A DNA stretch of 64,000 nucleotides from Stutzerimonas stutzeri KOS6. GTDB taxonomy: Bacteria; Pseudomonadota; Gammaproteobacteria; Pseudomonadales; Pseudomonadaceae. Location of the stretch: NCBI RefSeq assembly GCF_000307775.2, contig NZ_KK020676.1:2504341-2568340 (forward strand), written 5' to 3'. Below, piece by piece: positions 1 to 11,165 of the stretch; position 1 is the first letter of the stretch, and each line of letters begins with the position of its first letter. The position numbers and the translations under genes are program-made. A model generated the notes under the pieces. The model saw only the letters and a list, made by a program, of their open reading frames with translations. It had not been told where the DNA came from and made no database searches.

Positions 1-2170
<2,170 letters not shown>

Positions 2171-2267
2171 TCCCCGCGGCATTTGCGGAGCGAGGCGGCA
2201 GGCAAGCGAAAGCGAGTTTGCCCCCGCCAAACGCAACACCGGGCGTGAGGGCCGGTGTGGTGAGTTA

Positions 2268-3101
2268 TCAGCGTTGCTTGATGGTCATCTGCCGGCGTTC
2301 GTATTCGACGATACGCTGGCGGTAGTGCTCGATGGTCTGGGCGGTCAGCACGCTGCGCTGGTCGTCCTTCAGTTCGCCGTTGAGTTCCTGGGACAGCTTG
2401 CGCGCGGCGGCGACCATGACGTCGAACGCCTGCTTCGGATGGCGCGGGCCGGGCAAGCCGAGGAAGAAACTCACCGCCGGGGTGGTGAAGTGATCGATAT
2501 CGTCCAGATCGAAAGTGCCTGGCTTGACCGCGTTGGCCATGGAGAACAGCACCTCGCCATTGCCGGCCATGCTTTCGTGGCGGTGGAAGATATCCATCTC
2601 GCCGAAACGCAGGCCGCTTTCCAGGATGTTCTGCAACAGCGCCGGACCGCGGAAACCGTGTGGGTCGCGGGAGATGACGTTGATGACCAGCACCTCCTCG
2701 ACAGGCGCCTGCTCCTTGGCTGGCTGCCCCTCGGTGTCCTCAGCGTCGCCAACCACAGGGTCGAGCAAGGTCGGGACCGGTTCGCCGGCATTGAGCTCCA
2801 GGTCGCCCTGATACGGCTCGCTCTGGCGACGTTTCTTGCCGAAGTCACGAGTGGACTCGCGAGCGTTCATGGGTGGCATGTCACCCTCGTCCAGCGAGGG
2901 CTCGTGATTGCGATTGACCACGCGTGCAGGCCCGAGAAGCTCGTTTTCTTCATCGGCGTCGGGAAGATTGGATAGATTGCGGTCGAGCTTGAACTTCAAC
3001 TTGCCTTTGCCGCCTCGCATGCGCCGCCAGCCGTCGAACAGAATCCCGGCAATGACCATGATGCCGATGACGATCAGCCACTCGCGCAGACCGATATCCA
3101 T
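2268..3101 (-). CDS. zipA: Cell division protein ZipA
   Basis: ZipA anchors the FtsZ ring to the inner membrane early in division. The 277-residue protein begins with a single membrane helix (about residues 5-22), followed by a basic stretch ([13 protein letters not shown]). A long, low-complexity acidic and proline-rich linker runs to about residue 130. The C-terminal FtsZ-binding domain (about 135-270) includes the segment [19 protein letters not shown]. Its size is a little below the E. coli protein, the difference being in the linker, which is normal for pseudomonads. It lies downstream of smc in the same orientation. Confidence 0.95.
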   Translation of the reverse strand: MDIGLREWLIVIGIMVIAGILFDGWRRMRGGKGKLKFKLDRNLSNLPDADEENELLGPARVVNRNHEPSLDEGDMPPMNARESTRDFGKKRRQSEPYQGDLELNAGEPVPTLLDPVVGDAEDTEGQPAKEQAPVEEVLVINVISRDPHGFRGPALLQNILESGLRFGEMDIFHRHESMAGNGEVLFSMANAVKPGTFDLDDIDHFTTPAVSFFLGLPGPRHPKQAFDVMVAAARKLSQELNGELKDDQRSVLTAQTIEHYRQRIVEYERRQMTIKQR

Positions 3102-3278
3102 TAATACATTGACCTCTGAATCCGATGATAAAGACGCAACGAGTGGTCACCTGGACCCCTTCAGCGCATCGAAAAAATTGTGTTCTAAGCTAGCACGACG
3201 AACGGTAGATTTCACCGTACGGGACTTGTCTTTTTATTCACTTCCTTTGTCAGAAAGGGTCAACCGCATACTTGATCC

Positions 3279-6200
3279 TCAGGCTTGCGCCAGTTCCACG
3301 GCCTGTTCCACATCGACCGTAACCAGGCGAGAACACCCCGGCTCGTGCATGGTCACGCCCATCAGCTGATCGGCCATTTCCATGGCAATCTTGTTGTGCG
3401 TGATATAGATGAATTGCACGGTCGAAGACATCTCTTTCACCAGTCGCGCATAACGACCGACGTTGGCGTCGTCCAGTGGCGCATCGACTTCGTCGAGCAT
3501 GCAGAACGGCGCAGGATTGAGCTGGAAGATGGCGAATACCAGCGCCAGCGCGGTAAGCGCTTTCTCGCCTCCGGAAAGCAGATGAATGGTGCTGTTCTTC
3601 TTTCCCGGCGGGCGAGCCATGATCGCCACTCCGGTATCGAGTAAATCTTCCCCGGTAAGTTCCAGATAAGCATTACCGCCACCGAAAACTTTGGGGAACA
3701 GAGCCTGCAAGCCACTGTTGATCTGGTCGAAGGTTTCCTTGAAGCGGTTGCGGGTTTCCCGGTCGATTTTGCGGATGACATTCTCCAGCGTCTCCAGTGC
3801 CTCGACCAGATCATCGTTCTGCGCATCGAGATAACGCTTACGCTCCGACTGCTGCCGATACTCGTCGATTGCCGCCAGATTGATCGGCCCGAGACGCTGG
3901 ATACGTTGGGCCAGGCGCTCCAGCTCCGCTTCCCAGTCCTGCTCGCTCGCCTCGACCGGCAGCGTCGCGAGCACACCGTGCAGATCGTAGCCATCCTCGT
4001 GCAATTGGTCCTGCAGCGCCTTGCGCCTGATGCTCAGCCCCTGCCAATCCAACCGCTGTTGTTCCAGCTGACCACGCAGCAACTGTGCCTGCTGCTCGGC
4101 CTGGGCCCGCCGCTTCTCCGCGTCACGCAATTGGCGATCGGCATCCTCCAGCGCCAGGCGCGCATGCTTGAGTTCGTCCTCGACACCCATGCGCTGCTCG
4201 AGCAACTCCTCGAGCTTCATACGCAGCTCTTCCAGCGGCGCCTCGCCCTCCTCCAGATTCAGCGTGAGCTGCTCACGGCGCTCGATGGCACGTTCGAACT
4301 GCTGCTCCAGGCGCTCCAACGCCTGCCGCGTCGAGTCGTGCTGCGCCTGGAGCGAACCGACCCGCAGCGCTAGCTGATGCGCATGATCCTTGTGCTGGCG
4401 CGCTTCCTGACGGATACGGTCCAGTCGTTCGCGAATGCCGTCGCGGCTCGCCAGCAGGGCTTCGCGCTGATCGGTGTCCTGAGCCATGGCATCCAGCGCC
4501 TGCTCAAGCTGCAGACGCGCTTCGCCCAGTTGCTCGGTTTCGACCTCGCGCTGCTCGAACAGCTCGGCGAACTCCTCGTCCATACGCTGGCGGCGCAGCG
4601 CCAACTGCTCCAGACGGGCCTGGCGGGCGGATAGTTGTGCTTTGAGATCACTGTGGCTGCGCGCCTCGTCCTGCTGGCGACGGCGCTGCTGCTCACGCTC
4701 GTCTTCGAGACGGGAATGATCGCTAAGTAGCCCAATGATTCGCTCTTCGACCGCAGCCAGGCTGGCTTCACGTTCGTCGCGCTCGGCCAGAAGACGCTCC
4801 AGTTCCTGTCCACGTGCGAGCACGCCGGATTCCGCCTCGCTGGCACGACGCACCCGCAGAAAATGCCGGCCGACCCAAAAGCCATCGCGACTCACCAGGC
4901 TTTCGCCCTCGACCAGTCCCGAACGCGCAGCCAGCGCCTGCTCCAGCGAGTCGACCGGCCGCACCCGGCCCAGCCAGGGCGCCAGGTCATGCCCGGACTC
5001 GACCAGCTCGAGCAAGCTGCCAGGGCTGCGTATGCCACCCGCCGCGGCGCTGACCAATCGCAGCTCACCCTGCTCGAAGCCATCGAGCCCGAGCGCTGCG
5101 AAATCGTCCAGCAGTACCGCCTGCAGGTCGGCACCGAGCACGGTTTCCACCGCCAGTTCCCAGCCCGGCTCGACACGCAGCCCCTCGGCCAGGCGCGGCC
5201 GCTGCTCCAGCCCCTGTTCACGGAGCCACTCGGCGATCCCTTTGCCCGGATCCATGGCGGCCTGCTGCAAGGCTTCCAGCGAAGCGATGCGACCGTTGAG
5301 GCGCTGCAACTCGCCCTGCGCCTGTTGCTGCGTTCGGGTCGCCTGCTGCAGTTCTTCGCGCAGCTGTTCCAGACGTTCATTGAGCGCTTCGCCCGCCGCC
5401 GCCAGCGCTTCGAGGTCGAGTTCGCTGGCGGCAAGCTGCTCGCCGAGCTCGAGAATCGCCGCATCTTCGGGATCGGCAGCCAGCAACGCGCGCTCGTCAT
5501 CCAGCCGGCGCTGGCGCTCGGCCAGGCGCTCCAGGCTCTGCTCCAGCTGCTGGATACGTGATTGCTGGACCTCCGCAGCGCGGCGTGGCTCGGCGCTGAG
5601 CTGGTTGAAGCGTTCCCACTGCTCCTGCCAAGCCAGCATGGCCGTTTCCGCTTCTTCCAGCTGGGCAGCGGACTCTTCGGCGGCCGCACCGGACAACGCC
5701 TGCTCGGGCTCGAGCATGGCCAACTCTTCACCCAGCGTGGCCAGCAGGGTGCGATCGTGGCCCAGGTGGGATTCGGTCTCCAGGCGCGCCTGTTCCGCTT
5801 CGCGAAGATCGTCCTGCAACTGGCGCAAGCGCTGCTGGCCGTGCTGGATGCTCTGCTCGACGCGGGCGATGTCACCACCGACCGAATAGAAGCGGCCCTG
5901 CACCTGGTTGAATCGCTCGGACAGCTCGTGATGACCGTCGCGCAGGCGCTCGATGCTGGCATCGGCATTACGCTGCTCGGCGACCAAGGCCTCGAAGGCA
6001 ACCTCCTGATCGCCGATGACGTGCTCGCGCTGGCCGACCTGCTCGTTCAATGCCTGCCAGCGCAGCGCCGAAAGCTGCGCCTTGAGCTGGCGCTCCTCGG
6101 TCTTGTATTCCTGATACTTCTCCGCCGACTGCGCCTGGCGGTGCAGCCGCTCGAGCTGGCGCTCCAGTTCTTCGCGCAGATCGGTCAGGCGGGCGAGGTT

Positions 6201-6767
6201 TTCGTGGGTGCGGCGAATCCGATTCTCGGTCTCGCGCCGACGCTCCTTGTACTTGGAGATGCCTGCCGCTTCCTCGATGAAGTTGCGCAGATCCTCAGGC
6301 TTGGCCTCGATCAGCTTGGAGATCATGCCCTGCTCGATGATCGAGTAACTGCGAGGCCCCAGGCCCGTACCGAGGAAGATGTCGGTGATATCGCGACGCC
6401 GACACTTCACCCCGTTGAGGAAGTAGGTGTTCTGCGAGTCGCGGGTGACGCGGCGGCGAATGGATATCTCGGCAAAGGCGGCGTACTCACCGGTGAGCGT
6501 GCCGTCGGCGTTGTCGAAGATCAGCTCGATGCTCGCCTGGGTCACCGGCTTGCGTGTATTGGAGCCGTTGAAGATGACGTCGGTCATCGACTCGCCGCGC
6601 AGGTTTTTCGCCGAGCTTTCGCCCATGACCCAGCGCACCGCGTCGATGATGTTGGATTTGCCGCAGCCGTTCGGCCCGACCACTGCCGCCATGTTGCTCG
6701 GAAAGCTCACCGTAGTGGGATCGACGAAGGATTTGAAGCCGGCGAGTTTGATGCTTTTCAGTCGCAT
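3279..6767 (-). CDS. smc: Chromosome segregation ATPase SMC
   Basis: SMC compacts and segregates the chromosome with ScpA and ScpB. The start chosen is the ATG at 6767 (MRLKSIKLAGFKSF), giving 1162 residues, the usual pseudomonad length; a longer frame adds 47 residues that do not look like SMC. Visible parts are the N-terminal Walker A (GPNGCGKSN), a long Gln/Glu/Arg-rich coiled coil, a central hinge at roughly 510-650, a returning coiled coil, the C-terminal signature LSGGEKALTALAL, and Walker B MLDEVDAPLDD. It is the first gene of the smc-zipA-ligA set. The 177 bp before zipA hold no obvious gene. Confidence 0.97.
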   Translation of the reverse strand: MRLKSIKLAGFKSFVDPTTVSFPSNMAAVVGPNGCGKSNIIDAVRWVMGESSAKNLRGESMTDVIFNGSNTRKPVTQASIELIFDNADGTLTGEYAAFAEISIRRRVTRDSQNTYFLNGVKCRRRDITDIFLGTGLGPRSYSIIEQGMISKLIEAKPEDLRNFIEEAAGISKYKERRRETENRIRRTHENLARLTDLREELERQLERLHRQAQSAEKYQEYKTEERQLKAQLSALRWQALNEQVGQREHVIGDQEVAFEALVAEQRNADASIERLRDGHHELSERFNQVQGRFYSVGGDIARVEQSIQHGQQRLRQLQDDLREAEQARLETESHLGHDRTLLATLGEELAMLEPEQALSGAAAEESAAQLEEAETAMLAWQEQWERFNQLSAEPRRAAEVQQSRIQQLEQSLERLAERQRRLDDERALLAADPEDAAILELGEQLAASELDLEALAAAGEALNERLEQLREELQQATRTQQQAQGELQRLNGRIASLEALQQAAMDPGKGIAEWLREQGLEQRPRLAEGLRVEPGWELAVETVLGADLQAVLLDDFAALGLDGFEQGELRLVSAAAGGIRSPGSLLELVESGHDLAPWLGRVRPVDSLEQALAARSGLVEGESLVSRDGFWVGRHFLRVRRASEAESGVLARGQELERLLAERDEREASLAAVEERIIGLLSDHSRLEDEREQQRRRQQDEARSHSDLKAQLSARQARLEQLALRRQRMDEEFAELFEQREVETEQLGEARLQLEQALDAMAQDTDQREALLASRDGIRERLDRIRQEARQHKDHAHQLALRVGSLQAQHDSTRQALERLEQQFERAIERREQLTLNLEEGEAPLEELRMKLEELLEQRMGVEDELKHARLALEDADRQLRDAEKRRAQAEQQAQLLRGQLEQQRLDWQGLSIRRKALQDQLHEDGYDLHGVLATLPVEASEQDWEAELERLAQRIQRLGPINLAAIDEYRQQSERKRYLDAQNDDLVEALETLENVIRKIDRETRNRFKETFDQINSGLQALFPKVFGGGNAYLELTGEDLLDTGVAIMARPPGKKNSTIHLLSGGEKALTALALVFAIFQLNPAPFCMLDEVDAPLDDANVGRYARLVKEMSSTVQFIYITHNKIAMEMADQLMGVTMHEPGCSRLVTVDVEQAVELAQA

Positions 6768-6967
6768 GCGCCTATCCGTGGCAGTCAGCGTGGGAACGAA
6801 CAAGCGGGGTCGCCGTGAACATCGGAAATCCTGGCATCGAATGGGTACTGGCAAGAAGCCAGGGAGTTTATCACGCAGCCCGGCTCTGCTCGCAGCGTGG
6901 CGGCGCACAGAACCGCAGCCGCGAGGGCAACGGAACTGAAGCAGCGCTCAGCCAGTACGACGGCTCG

Positions 6968-7963
6968 CTAACCGCCCGTCATGCTCATGAAGCGCACCAC
7001 CTGGACTTGCTCGTCGGTGCGGAAATGATGCTTCTCCGGCTTGAGCTGCAGGGCCTCCATCAGGGCATTGCGCAATCGCTCGCCGTCACCCGGATGACGG
7101 CGCATCAGGCTTTTCAGATCGAGCGCGCCTTCGTGCCCGAGGCATAGCACGAGCTTGCCTTCGGCGGTCACCCGCACACGGTTGCAGCTGCCGCAGAAAT
7201 TGTTGCTGTGCGGCGAGATGAAGCCGATCTGCGTCTCGCTGCCAGCGACCTGCCAGTAGCGCGACGGCCCCCCCGTGGCATGGCTGCTGCGCACCAGCGC
7301 ATGACGCGCCTCGATACGTTCGCGCACCTCGTCGCTGGAACAGAAGGTGATCTGCCGTTGATGGCTGGAAACGCTACCCAGCGGCATTTCCTCGATGAAG
7401 CTGATGTCGAGGCCTCGTTCGATAGCGAAATCCACCAGGTCGAGGATTTCGTCATCGTTGCGCCCTTTCTGCACCACGCTATTGAGCTTGATGCGAGTGA
7501 AACCGGCCCGGCGTGCGGCTTCGATGCCTTCCAATACCTGGCCCAGCTGGTCGCGCCGGGTCAGTTCGGCAAAGCGATCACGCCTGAGCGAGTCAAGACT
7601 GATGTTGAGACGCTTGACGCCTGCGTCGCGCAGCGTCGAAGCCAGTACCGGTAGCTGCGAACCGTTGGTAGTGATCGCAAGATCCTCCAGCTCCTCGCGT
7701 GCGCCAAGTTGTGCGAGCAGCCCCGCAACCCCCTTGCGCACCAGAGGCTCGCCGCCGGTCACACGGATGCGTTTGACACCGAGGCTGATAAATGCATCGG
7801 CTACGGCATAGAGTTCTTCGAGAGTGAGTATCTGCGCGCGCGGCGCGAAGACCATGTCCTCGCTCATGCAATAGGTACAGCGAAAATCGCAGCGGTCGGT
7901 TACCGACAACCTCAGGTAGGTGATGCGCCGGCCGAACGGGTCGACCAACTGGGAATCGGGCAT
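6968..7963 (-). CDS. moaA: GTP 3',8-cyclase MoaA (molybdenum cofactor)
   Basis: MoaA is a radical SAM enzyme that, with MoaC, turns GTP into cyclic pyranopterin monophosphate. The radical-SAM cluster motif CDFRCTYC lies near the N-terminus. The second, C-terminal cluster is held by FCGSCNRVRVT and a following Cys, and the protein ends in the Gly-Gly tail needed for activity. The ATG at 7963 is preferred because GGAGAG lies at the proper distance before it; a TTG four codons upstream also keeps the frame. It points the same way as smc, across a 200-bp gap in which I see nothing. Confidence 0.96.
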   Translation of the reverse strand: MPDSQLVDPFGRRITYLRLSVTDRCDFRCTYCMSEDMVFAPRAQILTLEELYAVADAFISLGVKRIRVTGGEPLVRKGVAGLLAQLGAREELEDLAITTNGSQLPVLASTLRDAGVKRLNISLDSLRRDRFAELTRRDQLGQVLEGIEAARRAGFTRIKLNSVVQKGRNDDEILDLVDFAIERGLDISFIEEMPLGSVSSHQRQITFCSSDEVRERIEARHALVRSSHATGGPSRYWQVAGSETQIGFISPHSNNFCGSCNRVRVTAEGKLVLCLGHEGALDLKSLMRRHPGDGERLRNALMEALQLKPEKHHFRTDEQVQVVRFMSMTGG

Positions 7964-8152
7964 TGAACTCTCCAACTGCTGGCTGCGCCTGTGTTCAGAT
8001 TATGCGCTTAAAGCGGATCAGGCAAAGTGACGTTACCAGCGGCGCGCAGCAAGTGCCACAGCGAGACATGCAGCTGGACGACCGCAATGCTTTAATGAGC
8101 CGTTTTGGCAGGCAAGCGGCTCGACCTGCCCCAATGCGAGAGAGCATAGCGA

Positions 8153-9004
8153 ATGGATAACGACTCCCTGGAAGCGATGAGCTGGCGCGAGCGGCTGTAC
8201 ACCATCATCTTTTTTACCAATACCCCGGCCGGCAAGCGCTTCGACACCTGGCTGCTGGTGGTCATCCTGGCCAGCCTGGTGGTGGTGATGTTCGACAGCA
8301 TCGCCTCGTACAACCAGCGATACGGCCAACTGCTGACCGGCCTGGAATGGGCTTTCACGATTATCTTCGCCGCCGAATACGTGCTGCGCATCTATACGCA
8401 CCCCGAGCCGCGCAAGTACATCTTCAGCTTCTACGGCGCGGTCGACCTGCTTTCGGTTCTTCCCGCGTTCCTCGCCCTGCTGCTGCCCGACGCGCAGTAC
8501 CTGCTGGTAGTGCGTGTCATCCGCATGCTACGGATTTTCCGCGTGCTCAAGCTCACACCCTACCTGAGTCAGGCCAACCTCCTTCTGGTCGCCCTGCAAG
8601 GCAGCCGACAGAAGATCACTGTCTTTCTGCTCAGCGTCACCACGCTGATTGTCGTCTACGGCACCCTGATGTACGTGATCGAGGGCCCGAGCAATGGTTT
8701 TACCAGCATCCCGATCAGCATCTACTGGGCGGTGGTCACCCTGACCACCGTCGGTTTCGGCGATATCGTTCCCCACACCCCGCTGGGCAAGGCCCTGGCG
8801 ACCATGGTGATGATCACCGGTTACTCGATCATTGCCGTGCCCACCGGCATCTTCACTGCCGAACTGGCCAACGCAGCGCGTCAGGACAGCTTGCGTCATA
8901 GCTGCCCGAGTTGCGACAAGCTTACCCACGAAGCCAATGCCGCCTTCTGCAGCCGCTGCGGCAGCCAGCTGTTCGAGCGCCGCGAGCACGACGCAACAGA
9001 GTGA
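8153..9004 (+). CDS. Voltage-gated-type potassium channel with C-terminal zinc ribbon
   Basis: This 283-residue inner-membrane protein has the six-helix plan of voltage-gated cation channels. S1 starts near residue 32. An arginine-bearing S4 spans about 121-133 (RVIRMLRIFRVLK). The pore loop has selectivity filter TVGFGD (199-204), a common bacterial variant of TVGYGD, and is followed by S6. The C-terminus carries a small zinc ribbon with Cys251, Cys254, Cys266 and Cys269. The filter implies K+ selectivity, by family knowledge. The cytoplasmic ribbon could be a gate or an assembly element; that is inference. It stands alone with no operon partner. Confidence 0.85.
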   Translation: MDNDSLEAMSWRERLYTIIFFTNTPAGKRFDTWLLVVILASLVVVMFDSIASYNQRYGQLLTGLEWAFTIIFAAEYVLRIYTHPEPRKYIFSFYGAVDLLSVLPAFLALLLPDAQYLLVVRVIRMLRIFRVLKLTPYLSQANLLLVALQGSRQKITVFLLSVTTLIVVYGTLMYVIEGPSNGFTSIPISIYWAVVTLTTVGFGDIVPHTPLGKALATMVMITGYSIIAVPTGIFTAELANAARQDSLRHSCPSCDKLTHEANAAFCSRCGSQLFERREHDATE

Positions 9005-9137
9005 GCAAGGCGACGCCTGAACCCGTCTGCCATGCCCTTTCGCAGGGCGGGCCGGCCGCCTCGCCGAACGATCACGAACTGCCCGCAGGCTGGGCTGTCA
9101 CATCCTCAGATTCGCATCAGGCAGGATGGAGAACGGC

Positions 9138-9551
9138 ATGCCCTTGCTCAAACTGCTGCACTTCGCCGCCCTGCTCTGCTGGTGCGGCTCGCTGCTCTAC
9201 CTGCCGGCGCTGATCGCCGCAGGCACCAGGCGTAGCGACCAGCTCTTCTACCGCGATCATGCGCACCTTACCCGTATGGTCTTTACCCTCATCAGCACGC
9301 CCGCCGCGCTGCTGGCGATCGGTTCCGGCACGGCGCTGTTCCTGCGTGACGGCACCCTGGCCGGCTGGCTGATCATGAAACTCACGATGGTCACGGGCAT
9401 GGCGCTCTGTCATGCGCTATGCGGCGTTCTCGTCCTGCGCATCGAACGTGAGCCGGAGCGTGGCGTCACATACCAGTGCATCACATTGGGCGTGATGGTG
9501 CCCGTGCTGATCGCCATGACCCTGTGGCTGGTACTGGCCAAACCCTTCTGA
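9138..9551 (+). CDS. CopD-like small integral membrane protein
   Basis: A protein of about 137 residues with four hydrophobic helices; most of the length is membrane. The motif LLKLLHFAALLCWCGSLLYLPAL at its start is typical of the CopD/HemJ-like membrane family, where the His of the first helix and charged residues between helices are thought to bind haem or copper; here that is inferred only. The start at 9138 is preferred because GGAG precedes it by six bases; an ATG at 9126 adds four residues. It sits just before the caa3-type oxidase region, which suggests a role in metal or haem supply to it. Confidence 0.65.
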   Translation: MPLLKLLHFAALLCWCGSLLYLPALIAAGTRRSDQLFYRDHAHLTRMVFTLISTPAALLAIGSGTALFLRDGTLAGWLIMKLTMVTGMALCHALCGVLVLRIEREPERGVTYQCITLGVMVPVLIAMTLWLVLAKPF

Positions 9552-9650
9552 CTCAAGGAATGACCGCCTCGCATGACCGACCCTCAGGCCCGATTCGCTT
9601 ATCTCCTGCGCCGCCTCGGCAGCCTACTGGTGACCGCGAGGCGCCGGCGC

Positions 9651-10127
9651 TCACGGCCCCTCGCCCTCGATGTCCACGCCCACCGCATGCTCATAGACCA
9701 GGCGGCCACCGAGAAACGCGGCCAACGAGATCAGCACGGCAGTGAGCAACGACAGGTACAGCCCCCACATGGCGTCAATGTCGGCGCGGTCCATCCCCTG
9801 ATAGCGCAGCAGCCAGTTCAGCGACGCCAGCGAGAGCATCATGACTGCGAGGATTGCATGGCACCAGGCGGTGACCTTGCGCCGGATCTGCTGGACGGTC
9901 ACCAGATCGATCACGCCGGCGATGCTGGCGACCCAGCCGCCGATCGCCCCCACTCCGGACAGCCACAATCCGGCACGCCACCAGAATTCGTCGAGCGTCC
10001 ACAGATAGGCAAGGTCCGCCGGGACCAGGCCGATGAGTGCGGCGACCGGGAAATGGATCATCATCGGATGCAGTGGATGGCCGCCAATTGCGGCGTTGCT
10101 GTTGATGGACTGGCGGTCTGTGGCCAT
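9651..10127 (-). CDS. DUF2231 membrane protein
   Basis: A 158-residue membrane protein with four predicted helices and the N-terminal signature HPLHPMMIHFPVAAL, which defines the DUF2231 family. His-rich starts of this kind are often suspected of haem or metal binding, but the function is unknown. It is transcribed away from the caa3-type oxidase genes; its ATG at 10127 lies only 21 bp from the start of the subunit II gene. The oxidase promoter must therefore overlap the 5' end of this gene, which suggests co-regulation. An ATG at residue 22 (MMIHFP) is an alternative start that would widen the gap. Confidence 0.75.
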   Translation of the reverse strand: MATDRQSINSNAAIGGHPLHPMMIHFPVAALIGLVPADLAYLWTLDEFWWRAGLWLSGVGAIGGWVASIAGVIDLVTVQQIRRKVTAWCHAILAVMMLSLASLNWLLRYQGMDRADIDAMWGLYLSLLTAVLISLAAFLGGRLVYEHAVGVDIEGEGP

Positions 10128-10148
10128 CCGGCCCTCCCAGGCACTGAA

Positions 10149-11165
10149 GTGAAACGGGCCGCCCAGCCAACGAGACGAGACGGCAACCCTTTCAAATGGA
10201 CCACGCTGGCGCTGGCAGTTCCTTTGCTGGCGGGTTGCGAAGGCCCGCAGTCGGCGCTTTCACCGGCAGGGCCGATGGCCCGCGACGTGGCGAACGTCTG
10301 GTGGGCGATGTTCGGCTTTTCCGTGGTGGTGCTGCTGGTGGTGAGTACGCTATGGATCTATGCCATGTTGCGCCGCCCGAAAACACATACTGCCGAACAA
10401 GCCAAACGGATCAACCAGCGCTGGATCATCGGCGGCGGCATCATCTTGCCGACCGCCAGTATCATCGCCCTGCTCGCCTTCGGCATTCCCACCGGGCGCG
10501 GCATGCTGCCGCTGCCGGTCGATGGCGAGCAACCGTTGCTCATCCAGGTCATCGGTCACCAATGGTGGTGGGAGGTGCGCTACCCGGAAAGCGGCGTGGT
10601 GACGGCCAACCAGTTCATCCTACCGATCGATCGCCCGGTGGACGTGGAGGTCACCAGCGCCGACGTGATCCACTCGTTCTGGGTGCCGCGCCTGGGCGGC
10701 AAGCTGGACATGGTTCCCGGCCGGACCAACACGCTGCGCCTGGAGGCGGCCAGGCCCGGAGTGTTCCGCGGACAATGCTCGGAGTTCTGCGGCAGCCAGC
10801 ATGCGCACATGATCTTGCACGTCGAGGCGTTGCAGCCCGACGCCTTTGCCAGCTGGATCGAAGCCCGCGCCGGGCGCGAACACCAGGCACCGACCGGCGA
10901 TGCCGGCCGGGTATTCGATGAGCGCTGCGGACAATGCCATCGCGTCGCCGGCGTCAGCGCGGGCAGTCGCGCACCGGACCTGAGCGACCTTGCGACACGC
11001 CCAACACTGGGTGCAGGCGTGATTGCCAATGACAGCGAAGGTCTGCGCCGCTGGCTGCGCGATCACCAGAGTCTCAAGCACGGCAACGCCATGCCACGCC
11101 ACGACGACATCCCCGAAGAAACACTCGCCCAGATTGCCGACTGGCTGGAGACGCTCGCTCCATGA
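10149..11165 (+). CDS. coxB: Cytochrome c oxidase subunit II, lipoprotein with fused cytochrome c
   Basis: Subunit II takes electrons from donor cytochrome c into the CuA centre of a haem-copper oxidase. From the GTG at 10149 the protein is 338 residues. It has a lipoprotein signal (lipobox LAGC, Cys30), two membrane helices (about 50-72 and 92-112), and the aromatic motif GHQWWWEV (136-143). The CuA ligands are His175, Cys210, Cys214, His218 and Met221. A C-terminal c-type haem domain carries CGQCH (260-264), so it is caa3-like. No in-frame ATG lies before the signal peptide, which decides the GTG start. Its stop overlaps the next start by ATGA. Confidence 0.93.
   Translation: MKRAAQPTRRDGNPFKWTTLALAVPLLAGCEGPQSALSPAGPMARDVANVWWAMFGFSVVVLLVVSTLWIYAMLRRPKTHTAEQAKRINQRWIIGGGIILPTASIIALLAFGIPTGRGMLPLPVDGEQPLLIQVIGHQWWWEVRYPESGVVTANQFILPIDRPVDVEVTSADVIHSFWVPRLGGKLDMVPGRTNTLRLEAARPGVFRGQCSEFCGSQHAHMILHVEALQPDAFASWIEARAGREHQAPTGDAGRVFDERCGQCHRVAGVSAGSRAPDLSDLATRPTLGAGVIANDSEGLRRWLRDHQSLKHGNAMPRHDDIPEETLAQIADWLETLAP

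Noticed and set aside
9573..10148. A long plus-strand frame running from 9573 into the oxidase subunit II gene
   Set aside because: The first part lies antisense to the DUF2231 gene and has no family likeness; the lipoprotein signal peptide fixes the real start at 10149.
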